From the NCBI GenBank assembly GCA_021443065.1, contig JABUUR010000365.1:1-23356 (forward strand): a DNA stretch of 23,356 nucleotides, written 5' to 3'. Positions 6,508 to 13,946 of the stretch are shown here, in pieces. The notes beneath the pieces were generated by a model that was not told the DNA's origin, ran no database searches, and worked only from the letters and a program-made list of their open reading frames with translations. Position 1 is the first letter of the stretch. Each line of letters opens with the position of its first letter. Both the position numbers and the translations under genes were made by a program. This DNA comes from Fibrobacter sp. Its GTDB lineage: Bacteria; Fibrobacterota; Fibrobacteria; Fibrobacterales; Fibrobacteraceae.

Positions 6508-7377
6508 GATTTTGCTCTTTTCGCCCTTTCTCGACCTGTAAATCAGCACAACGAGCCAGATCAGCCCCGTGATGATCATCAGGCTGCACAGGGTTTGGCC
6601 GCGGCTCATGCCGAACAAGTCGTTTCGCCCCAGATGTGCATCGGACTTTCTAAAGAATTCAATGAAGAATCTGAAAAAGCCGTATCCCATCAGGTAGAGG
6701 CAGGGCATCTTGTCCTTAAGCAGGGGGATGCGGCGAAGATTGTACAAGAGCGCGAATAGCACCACGCCTTCGAAAACCATTTCGTAAAGTTGGCTGGGGT
6801 GGTGGAGGATTGGGTTGCTCAGGGGACTGTCGTGGGCCAGCGGGAAATACATGCCGATGGCGCTGGTGGTGACCTCGCCAAAAAGTTCGCCGTTGATAAA
6901 GTTGCCCCAACGTCCCCAGGTGTATGCCAGGGGTGCCACCAAGAAGCAAAGGTTCAACCCCTTCCAAACGTCCATCTTGTTTTTCTTGAGGCCGATGATG
7001 GTGAAAATCGTTCCCAAAATGAGGCCACCGTGATAACTCATGCCGGCGATGCCTGCAAAGTGATAGCCGTTTGCGTCATGGATCAATGGCAAAATGATTT
7101 CGGTGGGGTTGGCCAGGTAGTAGCCGGGCTTGTAGAAGAAAACGTAGCCTAGGCGGGCCCCAAGGATGATGCCCACGATAATCCAGGTGAACAGGCTGTC
7201 CAACTGTTCCTTGGTATAGCCCATCTGCTCTTTCTTGATGGTTCGCCACATGGCAAAGTACGCCGTAACAAAGGCGAAAATGTACATGATGCCGTACCAG
7301 CGTACGGGAAAACCGAACAGCTCTATGGCTGTTCCGTCGAAATATGTGGGAATCAGATTCCACCAGGATAATTCCAT
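6499..7377 (-). CDS. lgt: phosphatidylglycerol--prolipoprotein diacylglyceryl transferase
   Basis: Lgt, 292 residues, is a polytopic inner-membrane enzyme that transfers a diacylglyceryl group from phosphatidylglycerol to the lipobox Cys of prelipoproteins. The family signature GRWGNFINGE is at 155-164, SYHGG with the conserved His at 114-118, and the FFRFFIEFFR segment with a conserved Arg near 234-243. About seven membrane segments are evident. It is the third gene of the minus-strand operon, 16 bp after the PBP stop. The upstream lipoprotein at 524-2086 would be one of its substrates. Confidence 0.95.
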   Translation of the reverse strand: MELSWWNLIPTYFDGTAIELFGFPVRWYGIMYIFAFVTAYFAMWRTIKKEQMGYTKEQLDSLFTWIIVGIILGARLGYVFFYKPGYYLANPTEIILPLIHDANGYHFAGIAGMSYHGGLILGTIFTIIGLKKNKMDVWKGLNLCFLVAPLAYTWGRWGNFINGELFGEVTTSAIGMYFPLAHDSPLSNPILHHPSQLYEMVFEGVVLFALLYNLRRIPLLKDKMPCLYLMGYGFFRFFIEFFRKSDAHLGRNDLFGMSRGQTLCSLMIITGLIWLVVLIYRSRKGEKSKIKD

Positions 7378-7393
7378 TTTTACACCTAGACCT

Positions 7394-8779
7394 TTATTTT
7401 GTTTTGTTTGTTACGTATCGATGTGCCCAATAATTTATCAACATTCCGGCCACTTGGGTTGTGGGCTGGGGGCGTAAACCCTGATTATCGTAGATTTGCA
7501 ACACCACGAGCACGATTGCCTTGCCGGGGTCTTCCTTGGACTGGGCAAATCCCATGAACCAGTCGTATCGACCTTTGGGGCTCTTGCCATCCAGGGAGCC
7601 TGTCTTGCCGCCGATGTTCAAGGCCTGGTAGTTCTTGCGGGCCATGTGCTTTGTGGAGATGTTCTTGCGGGCGGTGCCGTGGGTGACGGAACGGAGCATG
7701 GCCTGACGCAGCCCGTAGTAGGTGTTCTCCTTGAAGGTCCCTACGTCAAGGGCGATGCGGCCGGTGGGGGCGTATCCCTTCAGGTTGCCAGCCCAGGGGA
7801 TTTCCAGGGGCTTTTTCATGAGGATGGCGCGGGCCTGGGCCGCCGCCAGCAGTGGCGAAAGTGTGGTGGCGTCTGTAAAACCGCAACTTGCCTCGGCCAG
7901 GGCGAAACCTGTGTCGGGCGGTGCAAAGGATGACCTCCCGGGAATGCCTCCGGCGAAGTTCATGTTGTAGCCTAGCTTTCGGGCTGCGTCCTTCAGTTTT
8001 TTTGCCCCCACGTCCATGCCGATCAGCCCCAGGGGAGGGTTGTAGGAGTGGGCGTAGGCGTCTTGCATTTCCACCGTGGTTCCGTGATAGTTTGCAGGAA
8101 CCCGCAATTGATTCCTGTACAGGTGGTGGGCGTGGCCAATTAGCGGAATGGCGCTGTTCAACGAGTAACGGTTGTTGTCCATGGCTGCGGCAATGGTGAT
8201 GGTCTTTGCCAGGGATGCCGCAGGGAATGTGTTGCGTATGAAAAAGTCCGGCTTGCTCTGGATGGCGTTGTCCTTGCGTTCGCCCCATGCGATAATTTCG
8301 TTGCTCTTGGCATCCACCATAAGGATGATGGCGTTCTCCGGCTTGAATCGACGTAGCAGGTTGTCGATTTTTTCGGCCATGTACACGTCCTTTTGGCTTT
8401 TGATGTGGGTACTGTCCATGGTTTCTGGGACGGGGGCGTTATCTGGGGCGACTACCGCGGCTACGGTTGAACGGGTGTTTTGCAGGTTCTCGATGGACTT
8501 GCTTTTTTCCGGAGTCGGGCTTTGTTTTGCCGTCTTGCCTTCGGCCTTTTCTTTTGCGGGCTTGGCCGCGCCTTTTTTTGCGGAATCTGTCTGGGGCTCG
8601 AATACTTGACCGAAACCCCTTTCGGCCTTGGCGTAGCCGTTGTTGTCTCCGCTTTTGGCGAGGTTCAACCCGACGAATGTGCAAATTCCTATGAAAATAG
8701 CCAGGACGATGCAGCGGTTACGCATTCTTGCTGCGCGAGAGATTTGCTTTTTTGGTTTGCGATAAGGTTTCAATGCCAT
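7394..8779 (-). CDS. penicillin-binding transpeptidase domain protein
   Basis: A 461-residue membrane-anchored serine transpeptidase or carboxypeptidase acting on peptidoglycan. There is a basic N-terminus, one membrane helix (about 23-40), a Lys/Ala/Glu-rich linker (about 62-130) and then the penicillin-binding fold. All three active-site motifs are present: SLAK (189-192), SYN (245-247) and KTG (392-394). No glycosyltransferase domain and no PBP-dimer domain are recognisable, so it is shorter than the usual class A or class B enzymes. It sits two bases after orn and 16 before lgt. A specific role (elongation, division or carboxypeptidase) cannot be set from sequence alone. Confidence 0.85.
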   Translation of the reverse strand: MALKPYRKPKKQISRAARMRNRCIVLAIFIGICTFVGLNLAKSGDNNGYAKAERGFGQVFEPQTDSAKKGAAKPAKEKAEGKTAKQSPTPEKSKSIENLQNTRSTVAAVVAPDNAPVPETMDSTHIKSQKDVYMAEKIDNLLRRFKPENAIILMVDAKSNEIIAWGERKDNAIQSKPDFFIRNTFPAASLAKTITIAAAMDNNRYSLNSAIPLIGHAHHLYRNQLRVPANYHGTTVEMQDAYAHSYNPPLGLIGMDVGAKKLKDAARKLGYNMNFAGGIPGRSSFAPPDTGFALAEASCGFTDATTLSPLLAAAQARAILMKKPLEIPWAGNLKGYAPTGRIALDVGTFKENTYYGLRQAMLRSVTHGTARKNISTKHMARKNYQALNIGGKTGSLDGKSPKGRYDWFMGFAQSKEDPGKAIVLVVLQIYDNQGLRPQPTTQVAGMLINYWAHRYVTNKTK

Positions 8780-8781
8780 GA

Positions 8782-9327
8782 TTACTTAAAGATTGTCTTT
8801 CTATAATATTCCAGTTCGGCTATGCTTTCGCGGATGTCGTCCAATGCCTGGTGATTTTCCATTTTCTGGAATTCAGGCAGGTTGGGGTACCATCTAAAGG
8901 AAAGTTCCTTGATGGAACTGACGTCGATGTTGCGGTAGTTGAGCCATAGGGATAGTTTGGGCATATATTTATATATAAAGCGACGGTCCTGTGTGATGGA
9001 GTTTCCGCAAAGAAGGTTTCCTCCTTTTTCGGTGTAGGGCTTGATAAAGTCCATGACCATCTTTTCGCTGTCTTCTATGGTAAGTTTTGATTTTCTACAG
9101 CGGTCCACCAGCCCGCTTTGGGTGTGATGGCGGGTGTTCCAATCGTCCATGCCCTCAAATATATTCTCGGTGTGGTGCACGGCGAGTACAGGGCCTTCTG
9201 CAAGAATTTTCAGGTTCGCATCGGTTACAATGGTGGCTATTTCCAGGATAACATCCTTTTCGGGATCCAGACCGGACATTTCCAGGTCCATCCAAACCAG
9301 ATTCGGTGAACTTTTCCATTTTGCCAT
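8782..9327 (-). CDS. orn: oligoribonuclease
   Basis: Orn, 181 residues, is a DEDDh 3'-5' exonuclease that clears 2-5 nt RNA fragments and pGpG. The catalytic set is visible: D14 and E16 in WMDLEMSGLD, D114 in GNSITQDRRF, and H159 and D164 in ENHQALDDIRESIAELEYY. Length equals the E. coli enzyme. It is the first gene of the orn-PBP-lgt operon. The start ATG at 9327 is the natural one (MAKWKSSPNLVWMDLE). Confidence 0.95.
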   Translation of the reverse strand: MAKWKSSPNLVWMDLEMSGLDPEKDVILEIATIVTDANLKILAEGPVLAVHHTENIFEGMDDWNTRHHTQSGLVDRCRKSKLTIEDSEKMVMDFIKPYTEKGGNLLCGNSITQDRRFIYKYMPKLSLWLNYRNIDVSSIKELSFRWYPNLPEFQKMENHQALDDIRESIAELEYYRKTIFK

Positions 9328-9363
9328 ATGTGGTCAAATTTAGTTATTCTATCCGGTTTTCTC

Positions 9364-9382
9364 CGGGGTACCCCCGTTTTTT
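9364..9382 (+). terminator. small terminator-like hairpin between orn and fabF
   Basis: CGGGG (9364-9368) and CCCCG (9372-9376) enclose a 3-nt loop and are followed by six T. It points in the plus direction although no plus-strand gene lies upstream. A second hairpin, GAGGT/ACCTC, is at 9421-9438. The roles of both are unknown. Confidence 0.4.
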
Positions 9383-9502
9383 AGAGAAATTTGCTAATAT
9401 TGGGCCACTTTGGGTCGCGAGAGGTGGCGTTTGACCTCCAAAAATATCAATCAACGACTCGATATAAGATTAAAATCATATTTGCGTAAGTTTTTTAATT
9501 GC

Positions 9503-9508
9503 TATATT
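9503..9508 (+). promoter_or_regulatory. probable -10 box of fabF
   Basis: TATATT lies 40 bp before the fabF ATG. A TTGCGT at 9482-9487 is a weak -35 candidate with a short 15-bp spacer. TATATT boxes recur ahead of several other genes in the window. Confidence 0.45.
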
Positions 9509-9548
9509 GTGTCGCAAATCACTATCCACATTAAAAATTTGGGTTAAA

Positions 9549-10778
9549 ATGGAAGAAGTTGTAATCACCGGTATGGGTTGCGTGTCCGCTCTCGGCAACA
9601 CACCCGACCTCCTTTGGAATAACCTGCTTGCAGGCAAGTCTGGCATCACTCCGATCACTCGTTTTGATGCTTCTGCTTTCACCACAAAGTTCTCCGCCAG
9701 CGTCAATGAATTTGTCGCCGACGAGTATTTCTCCGCCCGAGACCAGTCCCGTTACTCCCGCAGCATCCAGTACGCTGTCTATTCTGCCTACAAGGCCCTT
9801 GCCGATGCGGGCATCGACCCTGCTGCAGAAGACCCCAGCCGCGCCGGTGTGATTATCGGTTCCGGCATTGGCGGCATGAAGATTTACACGGACACTTGCG
9901 TTGCCTATGCCAACCGCGGTCCTAGCCGTGTGTCCCCCTTCTTTATCCCCATGGCAATTACCAACATGCCCGCCGGTGAAGTTTCTAATCGCATTGGCTG
10001 GATGGGCCCCTGCTTTGCCGTGACTTCCGCCTGTGCAACCTCCAACCACTCCATTGCTGCCGCCTACGACGCCATCCGTCTGGGCCGTGCCGATGTGATG
10101 CTGGCCGGCGGTGCCGACGAAACGGTGAATGAAGTGGCTGTTGCTGGTTTCTGCTCCATGAAGGCTCTTTCAAAGCGCAACGACGACCCCACTACTGCCT
10201 CTCGACCCTTTGACGTGGATCGCGACGGCTTTGTCATTGGTGAAGGTGCCGGCGTGCTGGTTCTCGAAAGCCTGTCTCATGCCCAGAAGCGCGGTGCCAA
10301 GATCCTTGCCCGTGTGGCTGGCGTTGGCATGAGCGCCGACGCTCACCACATGTCCGCCCCTCGCGAAGACGGCGAGGGCGTGCGTCTGGCTATCGAAATG
10401 GCACTCCGCGACGCAAAGATTGAAGCCTCTGAAGTGGGTTACGTGAATACTCACGGTACTTCCACTCCGCTGGGCGACGTTGCCGAATGTTCCGCCCTTG
10501 AAAAGGTTTTTGGCCTTCGCGACACCCTCAAGATCAACTCTTCCAAGTGCATGATTGGTCACGCCCTTGGTGCCGCAGGTGCCTTGGAAGCCATCGTCAC
10601 CATCAAGTCTCTCCAGAATCAGATGATTCACGCCACTACCAACGTATTCAACCAGGACGAACGCATTCACTTTGATGTTTGCGCCAACAAGAATACGAGC
10701 CACTCCTTCCGTTACGCCATGTCCGATGGCTTCGGCTTCGGTGGTCACAATAGCGTTGTGCTCTTGGCTCGCGACTAA
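9549..10778 (+). CDS. fabF: beta-ketoacyl-ACP synthase II
   Basis: A 409-residue cytosolic condensing enzyme of fatty-acid elongation, which adds malonyl-ACP to acyl-ACP. The Cys-His-His triad is present: C162 in TSACATSNHS, H302 in NTHGTSTPLGD and H338 in SKCMIGHALGAAGA. The C-terminal GFGFGGHN is also present. Length and layout match FabF rather than FabB. The start is the ATG at 9549 (MEEVVITGMG); the longer GTG frame from 9507 adds residues without homology and overlaps the promoter. Codon use is strongly biased toward C-ending codons, as expected for a highly expressed gene. It stands alone, ended by a strong terminator at 10874-10902. Confidence 0.93.
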   Translation: MEEVVITGMGCVSALGNTPDLLWNNLLAGKSGITPITRFDASAFTTKFSASVNEFVADEYFSARDQSRYSRSIQYAVYSAYKALADAGIDPAAEDPSRAGVIIGSGIGGMKIYTDTCVAYANRGPSRVSPFFIPMAITNMPAGEVSNRIGWMGPCFAVTSACATSNHSIAAAYDAIRLGRADVMLAGGADETVNEVAVAGFCSMKALSKRNDDPTTASRPFDVDRDGFVIGEGAGVLVLESLSHAQKRGAKILARVAGVGMSADAHHMSAPREDGEGVRLAIEMALRDAKIEASEVGYVNTHGTSTPLGDVAECSALEKVFGLRDTLKINSSKCMIGHALGAAGALEAIVTIKSLQNQMIHATTNVFNQDERIHFDVCANKNTSHSFRYAMSDGFGFGGHNSVVLLARD

Positions 10779-10811
10779 CGCTGCGCAGGCTCTTGCAACT
10801 ACCGCCTGAAA

Positions 10812-10841
10812 CCTGCCCTGGGCAAATGGGCCGTGGGCAGG
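10812..10841. other. GC-rich inverted repeat after fabF
   Basis: CCTGCCC (10812-10818) pairs with GGGCAGG (10835-10841), with a further GGC/GCC inside. No T run follows. It may protect the fabF mRNA 3' end. Confidence 0.4.
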
Positions 10842-10873
10842 GTAGAAGGTGGTATTAAAGGGCATTTTTATGG

Positions 10874-10902
10874 AAACACCCGCTGTCGAAGCGGGTGTTT
10901 TT
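10874..10902 (+). terminator. intrinsic terminator of fabF
   Basis: AAACACCCGCT (10874-10884) pairs perfectly with AGCGGGTGTTT (10890-10900) around a 5-nt loop and runs into TTTTT (10898-10902). Confidence 0.9.
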
Positions 10903-10942
10903 CGTTTTCTGCAGGCGGCGTGGGTGAAGTTTCTGGAGATCT

Positions 10943-11078
10943 AGGCACAGAGGCCGGGATGACATCAGTCATTCTGGAGCGCAGCGATAGAATCCATTTC
11001 AGGATGACAACAAGAGTCTGTCACCCCGGGCTTGACCCGGGATCATCTTTGCTACGGATTCAGGCACACAGGCCGGAA
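10943..11078. repeat. intergenic mosaic repeat element
   Basis: Two near-copies of AGGCACAgAGGCCGG (10943-10957 and 11062-11076) flank two elements. One is ATTCTGGAGCGCAGCGATAG with its complementary AGAAT end (about 10970-10993). The other is GTCACCCCGGGCTTGACCCG (from 11020), whose CCCGGG words at 11025-11030 and 11036-11041 form a 6-bp hairpin. Repeats of this make-up, ending in AGAATGAC or ACCCGGG, are scattered between genes in many bacteria. I see no gene in 10779-11137. Confidence 0.6.
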
Positions 11079-11122
11079 AGAAAAATGGCTAATCGCTACT
11101 CATCGTACATTCGTCTCTTTTC

Positions 11123-11128
11123 TATATT
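11123..11128 (+). promoter_or_regulatory. TATATT box close to the DUF2279 start
   Basis: TATATT ends nine bases before the ATG at 11138. If it is the -10 box, transcription would begin at or next to the start codon, giving a leaderless mRNA. No Shine-Dalgarno is present. Confidence 0.4.
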
Positions 11129-11137
11129 TTATTTACG

Positions 11138-12079
11138 ATGAGAAAGGCGTTTAGAAACTTTTTGATTGCAACCTTGGCCTGTACTGGCTTTGCCCAGGCT
11201 GATGATTTTCTGGGTCCCCTGACTTGGCGCGATTCTACGTGGGATTACCGTACGGAAGACCCTGAGTACATCAAGTCTGAGGTTTCGGTACCGAAGCTTG
11301 CAGCCACCTTGGGTGTCGGGGCTTCGGCATATGCAGCAGCCTATGTCTTTGTTTTTGCCAAAGGTTGGTGGGATGAGGATAATCAAGGCTTTCATTTTGA
11401 AAATGACTTTGATTACGCCAAGAATATCGATAAGTTAGGACATTTTTCTGCAGGTGTATTGATTGGCGATGTGTTTTATGAAGGATACCGCTGGTCCGGC
11501 CTATCTGAGTTTAAATCTTATTTGTTTGCGGGCCTTACGGCGATGTCTACCCATATCGCTATCGACATTAAAGACGGCTTTGCCCCGGAATGGGGCTTCA
11601 GTATCTTTGATGTTCTCGCTGGTAGCATAGGTGGTTTCTTGCCTATGGCGGAACGTTACATTCCTGTGTTCAAGTATATAGACCTCAAGTGGAGTTATTG
11701 GGTTAACTCCAAAGTCTATTACGAGAATACTGATACTGGCATTTTTACAGACGACTATCCGAATCATACTTATTGGTGTTCTTTTAAGATTAACCGAATG
11801 TTGCCGGCTAGCGTTCGTGATTATTATCCAGACTGGCTTGCTGTTGCGGCCGGTATCAGCGTGGACGACGTAATTTTCCATAAAGGCTTGGGTAAACACC
11901 CCAAGGGCGGAAGTTATGAAATCTACATTGCCCTAGATTACGACCTGGAGGCCTTGCGCCCACAAAGCCGCTGGGCCCGCACTCTGGTCCGCTACTTGAA
12001 CTATATCAAGCTGCCTGCACCGACAATACAGGTTTACCCTGAGTTCCATGTTCACTGGCTGTACCCCATTAAGTTCTAG
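11138..12079 (+). CDS. DUF2279 (YfiM-like) exported protein
   Basis: A 313-residue protein with a cleavable-looking signal (1-21, ending GFAQA). The body has the DUF2279 pattern: an Asp-Lys-Leu-Gly-His-Phe core (NIDKLGHFSAG, about 96-106), a hydrophobic helical stretch with an IDIKDGF run, then WGFSIFDVLAGSIGG. The family's function is unknown; members are small periplasmic or outer-membrane associated proteins. The C-terminal third, rich in Tyr and Trp and ending in F, could be membrane-associated strands. No Shine-Dalgarno precedes the ATG. It converges on the outer-membrane barrel gene and shares its terminator. Confidence 0.7.
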   Translation: MRKAFRNFLIATLACTGFAQADDFLGPLTWRDSTWDYRTEDPEYIKSEVSVPKLAATLGVGASAYAAAYVFVFAKGWWDEDNQGFHFENDFDYAKNIDKLGHFSAGVLIGDVFYEGYRWSGLSEFKSYLFAGLTAMSTHIAIDIKDGFAPEWGFSIFDVLAGSIGGFLPMAERYIPVFKYIDLKWSYWVNSKVYYENTDTGIFTDDYPNHTYWCSFKINRMLPASVRDYYPDWLAVAAGISVDDVIFHKGLGKHPKGGSYEIYIALDYDLEALRPQSRWARTLVRYLNYIKLPAPTIQVYPEFHVHWLYPIKF

Positions 12080-12195
12080 TTGAACTTTTGCTAATAGCGC
12101 AAAGACTGGTTCTGCGTCTTGTTTTCGCATTTTGCAACATAAAGGCGATTACTAGTGAAAGGCGATATGCAAAGCAGTGTACAAGGCAATATGCA

Positions 12196-12230
12196 AAAAG
12201 GCCTTGGTCATTTGACCAAGGCCTTTTAAT
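12196..12230. terminator. bidirectional terminator between convergent genes
   Basis: AAAAGGCCTTGGTCA (12196-12210) pairs perfectly with TGACCAAGGCCTTTT (12213-12227). The A and T flanks let it work on both strands, for the DUF2279 gene and for the barrel gene. Confidence 0.9.
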
Positions 12231-12266
12231 TTTCATAAGACGGTGTAGGGCTAAGCCTGCGGTGTC

Positions 12267-13757
12267 TTAGAAGGTGAATATAGCTTCGAGGCCGAAGCGC
12301 AGACCCACGTCGCCTGCAATGGGGGCGTCGTCGCCGATGGCGATGTCGATCATACCGTAGGCGGTGAATTCAAGGTTTTCAACCGGCTTGATGTAGGCGC
12401 GGACACCGATGTCGAAGGTGGAACGGTCCTGGTCCATGTCCACGGTGTTGCTGTGGAATTCTACAGGCACGCCCAACTTGATGAATTCGGCAAGCTTGAG
12501 GGCCGGTTCTGCATAGACGAAGAAGTATTCAGGAATTTCTTCTGCTTGGTTGTTGGCGGAATTACCCTTGAAATTGTAGCCTTCCAGGTTGTTGTCGTCG
12601 CCTTCGAATACCAGGGCGAAGAACACGGCAGTGTTGATTTCCACCATGCCCAACTTGAAGCAGGGTTCTGCCAAGAAGGTGTGTGCCATGGAGGTCAGGT
12701 CGTCGGTGTAGGTATTGCCGTTCCTATCAATATGAGAAGCACCGGCGGTACCCTTATCATCATCGTCAATCAGGTAGTCCATGTGGAAGCCGTAGACGGC
12801 GCGGAAGCTGAATCCGCCGATGTTCAAGCCTGCGTCAACACCGGCATGGAGCTCGTTGTGGTCCAGTTCCTGGAAGGACTTGTAGTTGAAGTAGGGGCGG
12901 AGGTGCTGCTTTGCGTAGTTGAATTCGTAAGCGGCGTGAACGTCGTAGGCATAGCCGTTGTCCATGTACTTGGAGAAACCGTAGGTCAGTTCCAGGCCTG
13001 CCAGGTCGACTTCGATACCGCGGACCTTGTGGCGGATCATGCCGGCGGAGTTGATGCTTACGTCGTCGTACTTGTAGTAGGACTTGAAGGCACCTTCCTT
13101 AAGACGAAGGTCACCGACCTTCACGGCAAAGGCTTCGGAGGGCTTGTACTGTACATAGGCATCGTCATAGGCGAAACCAGCGCTTGCACCGTTATCGTTG
13201 TAGGCATCGATGCCCAGGTGTGCGGACCAGCTTTCGTTGAACTTCACATCGATGTTGAGGGTAGCGTCGGTATAGTATTTGTGGCCAACCCTGGACTCGG
13301 TCAGGTCGTTGGCTTCGGCATCCACTTCCACGTAGCCGGAAACCTTGACTTCCATGTTGGCGACGGAAGTGGGCTTGCCAAAACTTTCCTTGATGGCGGA
13401 AAATGCGGAGGTGGCGGCGGCACCCACTTCGGCGGGATTGGTGTTTTCTGCAGGGGCTTCGGCGGCCTTTTCTTCTTCAGCCTTCTTGGCTTCGGCGGCC
13501 TTCTCTTCTTCGGCCTTCTTAGCTTCGGCGGCGGCCTTCTCTTCTTCAGCCTTCTTAGCTTCGGCGGCGGCCTTTTCTTCTTCAGCCTTCTTTGCTTCCA
13601 TGGCCTTGGCTTCTTCTGCAGCCTTTACGGAATCTGCATTGACTTCGGCGACGGGCTGTGCAGGAGCGGCTGCGGGGGCTGCTTCGGGGGCGTTCTGTGC
13701 AAATGCGCCAGCGGCGGCGAGGCCGAGGACGATTGCAGACATTTTCATCTTGTTCAT
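12267..13757 (-). CDS. outer-membrane beta-barrel (porin-like) protein with Glu/Lys/Ala coiled-coil spacer
   Basis: A 496-residue protein. The signal peptide (1-20, ending AGAFA) is followed by an Ala/Pro segment and four tandem EAKKAEEEKAA(A) units (54-99), predicted to form a charged helix or coiled coil. From about 130 the sequence alternates in short amphipathic strands typical of a porin-like barrel (VSGYVEVDAEAND, YVQYKPSEAFAVKVGDLRLKEG) and ends in Phe, the usual C-terminal signal for barrel insertion. It is probably an abundant outer-membrane protein whose helical spacer reaches into the periplasm, perhaps to the peptidoglycan; that role is inferred. AGGAG at 13766-13770 gives a good ribosome binding site. 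Substrate specificity cannot be told. Confidence 0.8.
   Translation of the reverse strand: MNKMKMSAIVLGLAAAGAFAQNAPEAAPAAAPAQPVAEVNADSVKAAEEAKAMEAKKAEEEKAAAEAKKAEEEKAAAEAKKAEEEKAAEAKKAEEEKAAEAPAENTNPAEVGAAATSAFSAIKESFGKPTSVANMEVKVSGYVEVDAEANDLTESRVGHKYYTDATLNIDVKFNESWSAHLGIDAYNDNGASAGFAYDDAYVQYKPSEAFAVKVGDLRLKEGAFKSYYKYDDVSINSAGMIRHKVRGIEVDLAGLELTYGFSKYMDNGYAYDVHAAYEFNYAKQHLRPYFNYKSFQELDHNELHAGVDAGLNIGGFSFRAVYGFHMDYLIDDDDKGTAGASHIDRNGNTYTDDLTSMAHTFLAEPCFKLGMVEINTAVFFALVFEGDDNNLEGYNFKGNSANNQAEEIPEYFFVYAEPALKLAEFIKLGVPVEFHSNTVDMDQDRSTFDIGVRAYIKPVENLEFTAYGMIDIAIGDDAPIAGDVGLRFGLEAIFTF
13461..13598 (-). repeat. in-frame 36/33-bp tandem repeats in the barrel gene
   Basis: Four near-identical units encode EAKKAEEEKAAA twice (residues 54-77) and EAKKAEEEKAA twice (78-99). 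All unit lengths are multiples of three, so copy-number change would lengthen or shorten the helix without frameshift. Confidence 0.85.
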
Positions 13758-13916
13758 TTCTATACTCCTATAGTATTTATTTGTAAGAACGGGTCTAATT
13801 TAGCATATTTGTCTTGATTTGATATTTTCTTTACGTTATATGTGATGTCGTATATGAATTAAATTTTATAATTTAGTGCACAAAAGGTTACTATTTAACT
13901 ATATTATCCGTTGTAT

Positions 13917-13922
13917 TATATT
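13917..13922 (+). promoter_or_regulatory. probable -10 box of the helicase gene
   Basis: TATATT lies 24 bp before the ATG at 13947, leaving a short leader with AAGGCGAG as a weak ribosome binding site. Confidence 0.4.
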
Positions 13923-13946
13923 CGTGTAGATTATTAAGGCGAGACA

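Noticed and set aside
12453..13817. Long plus-strand open frame (454 codons) opposite the outer-membrane protein gene
   Set aside because: It is Val/Gly/Phe-rich mirror translation of a biased gene, has no ribosome binding site or family match, while the minus strand has a signal peptide, repeats and a good Shine-Dalgarno.
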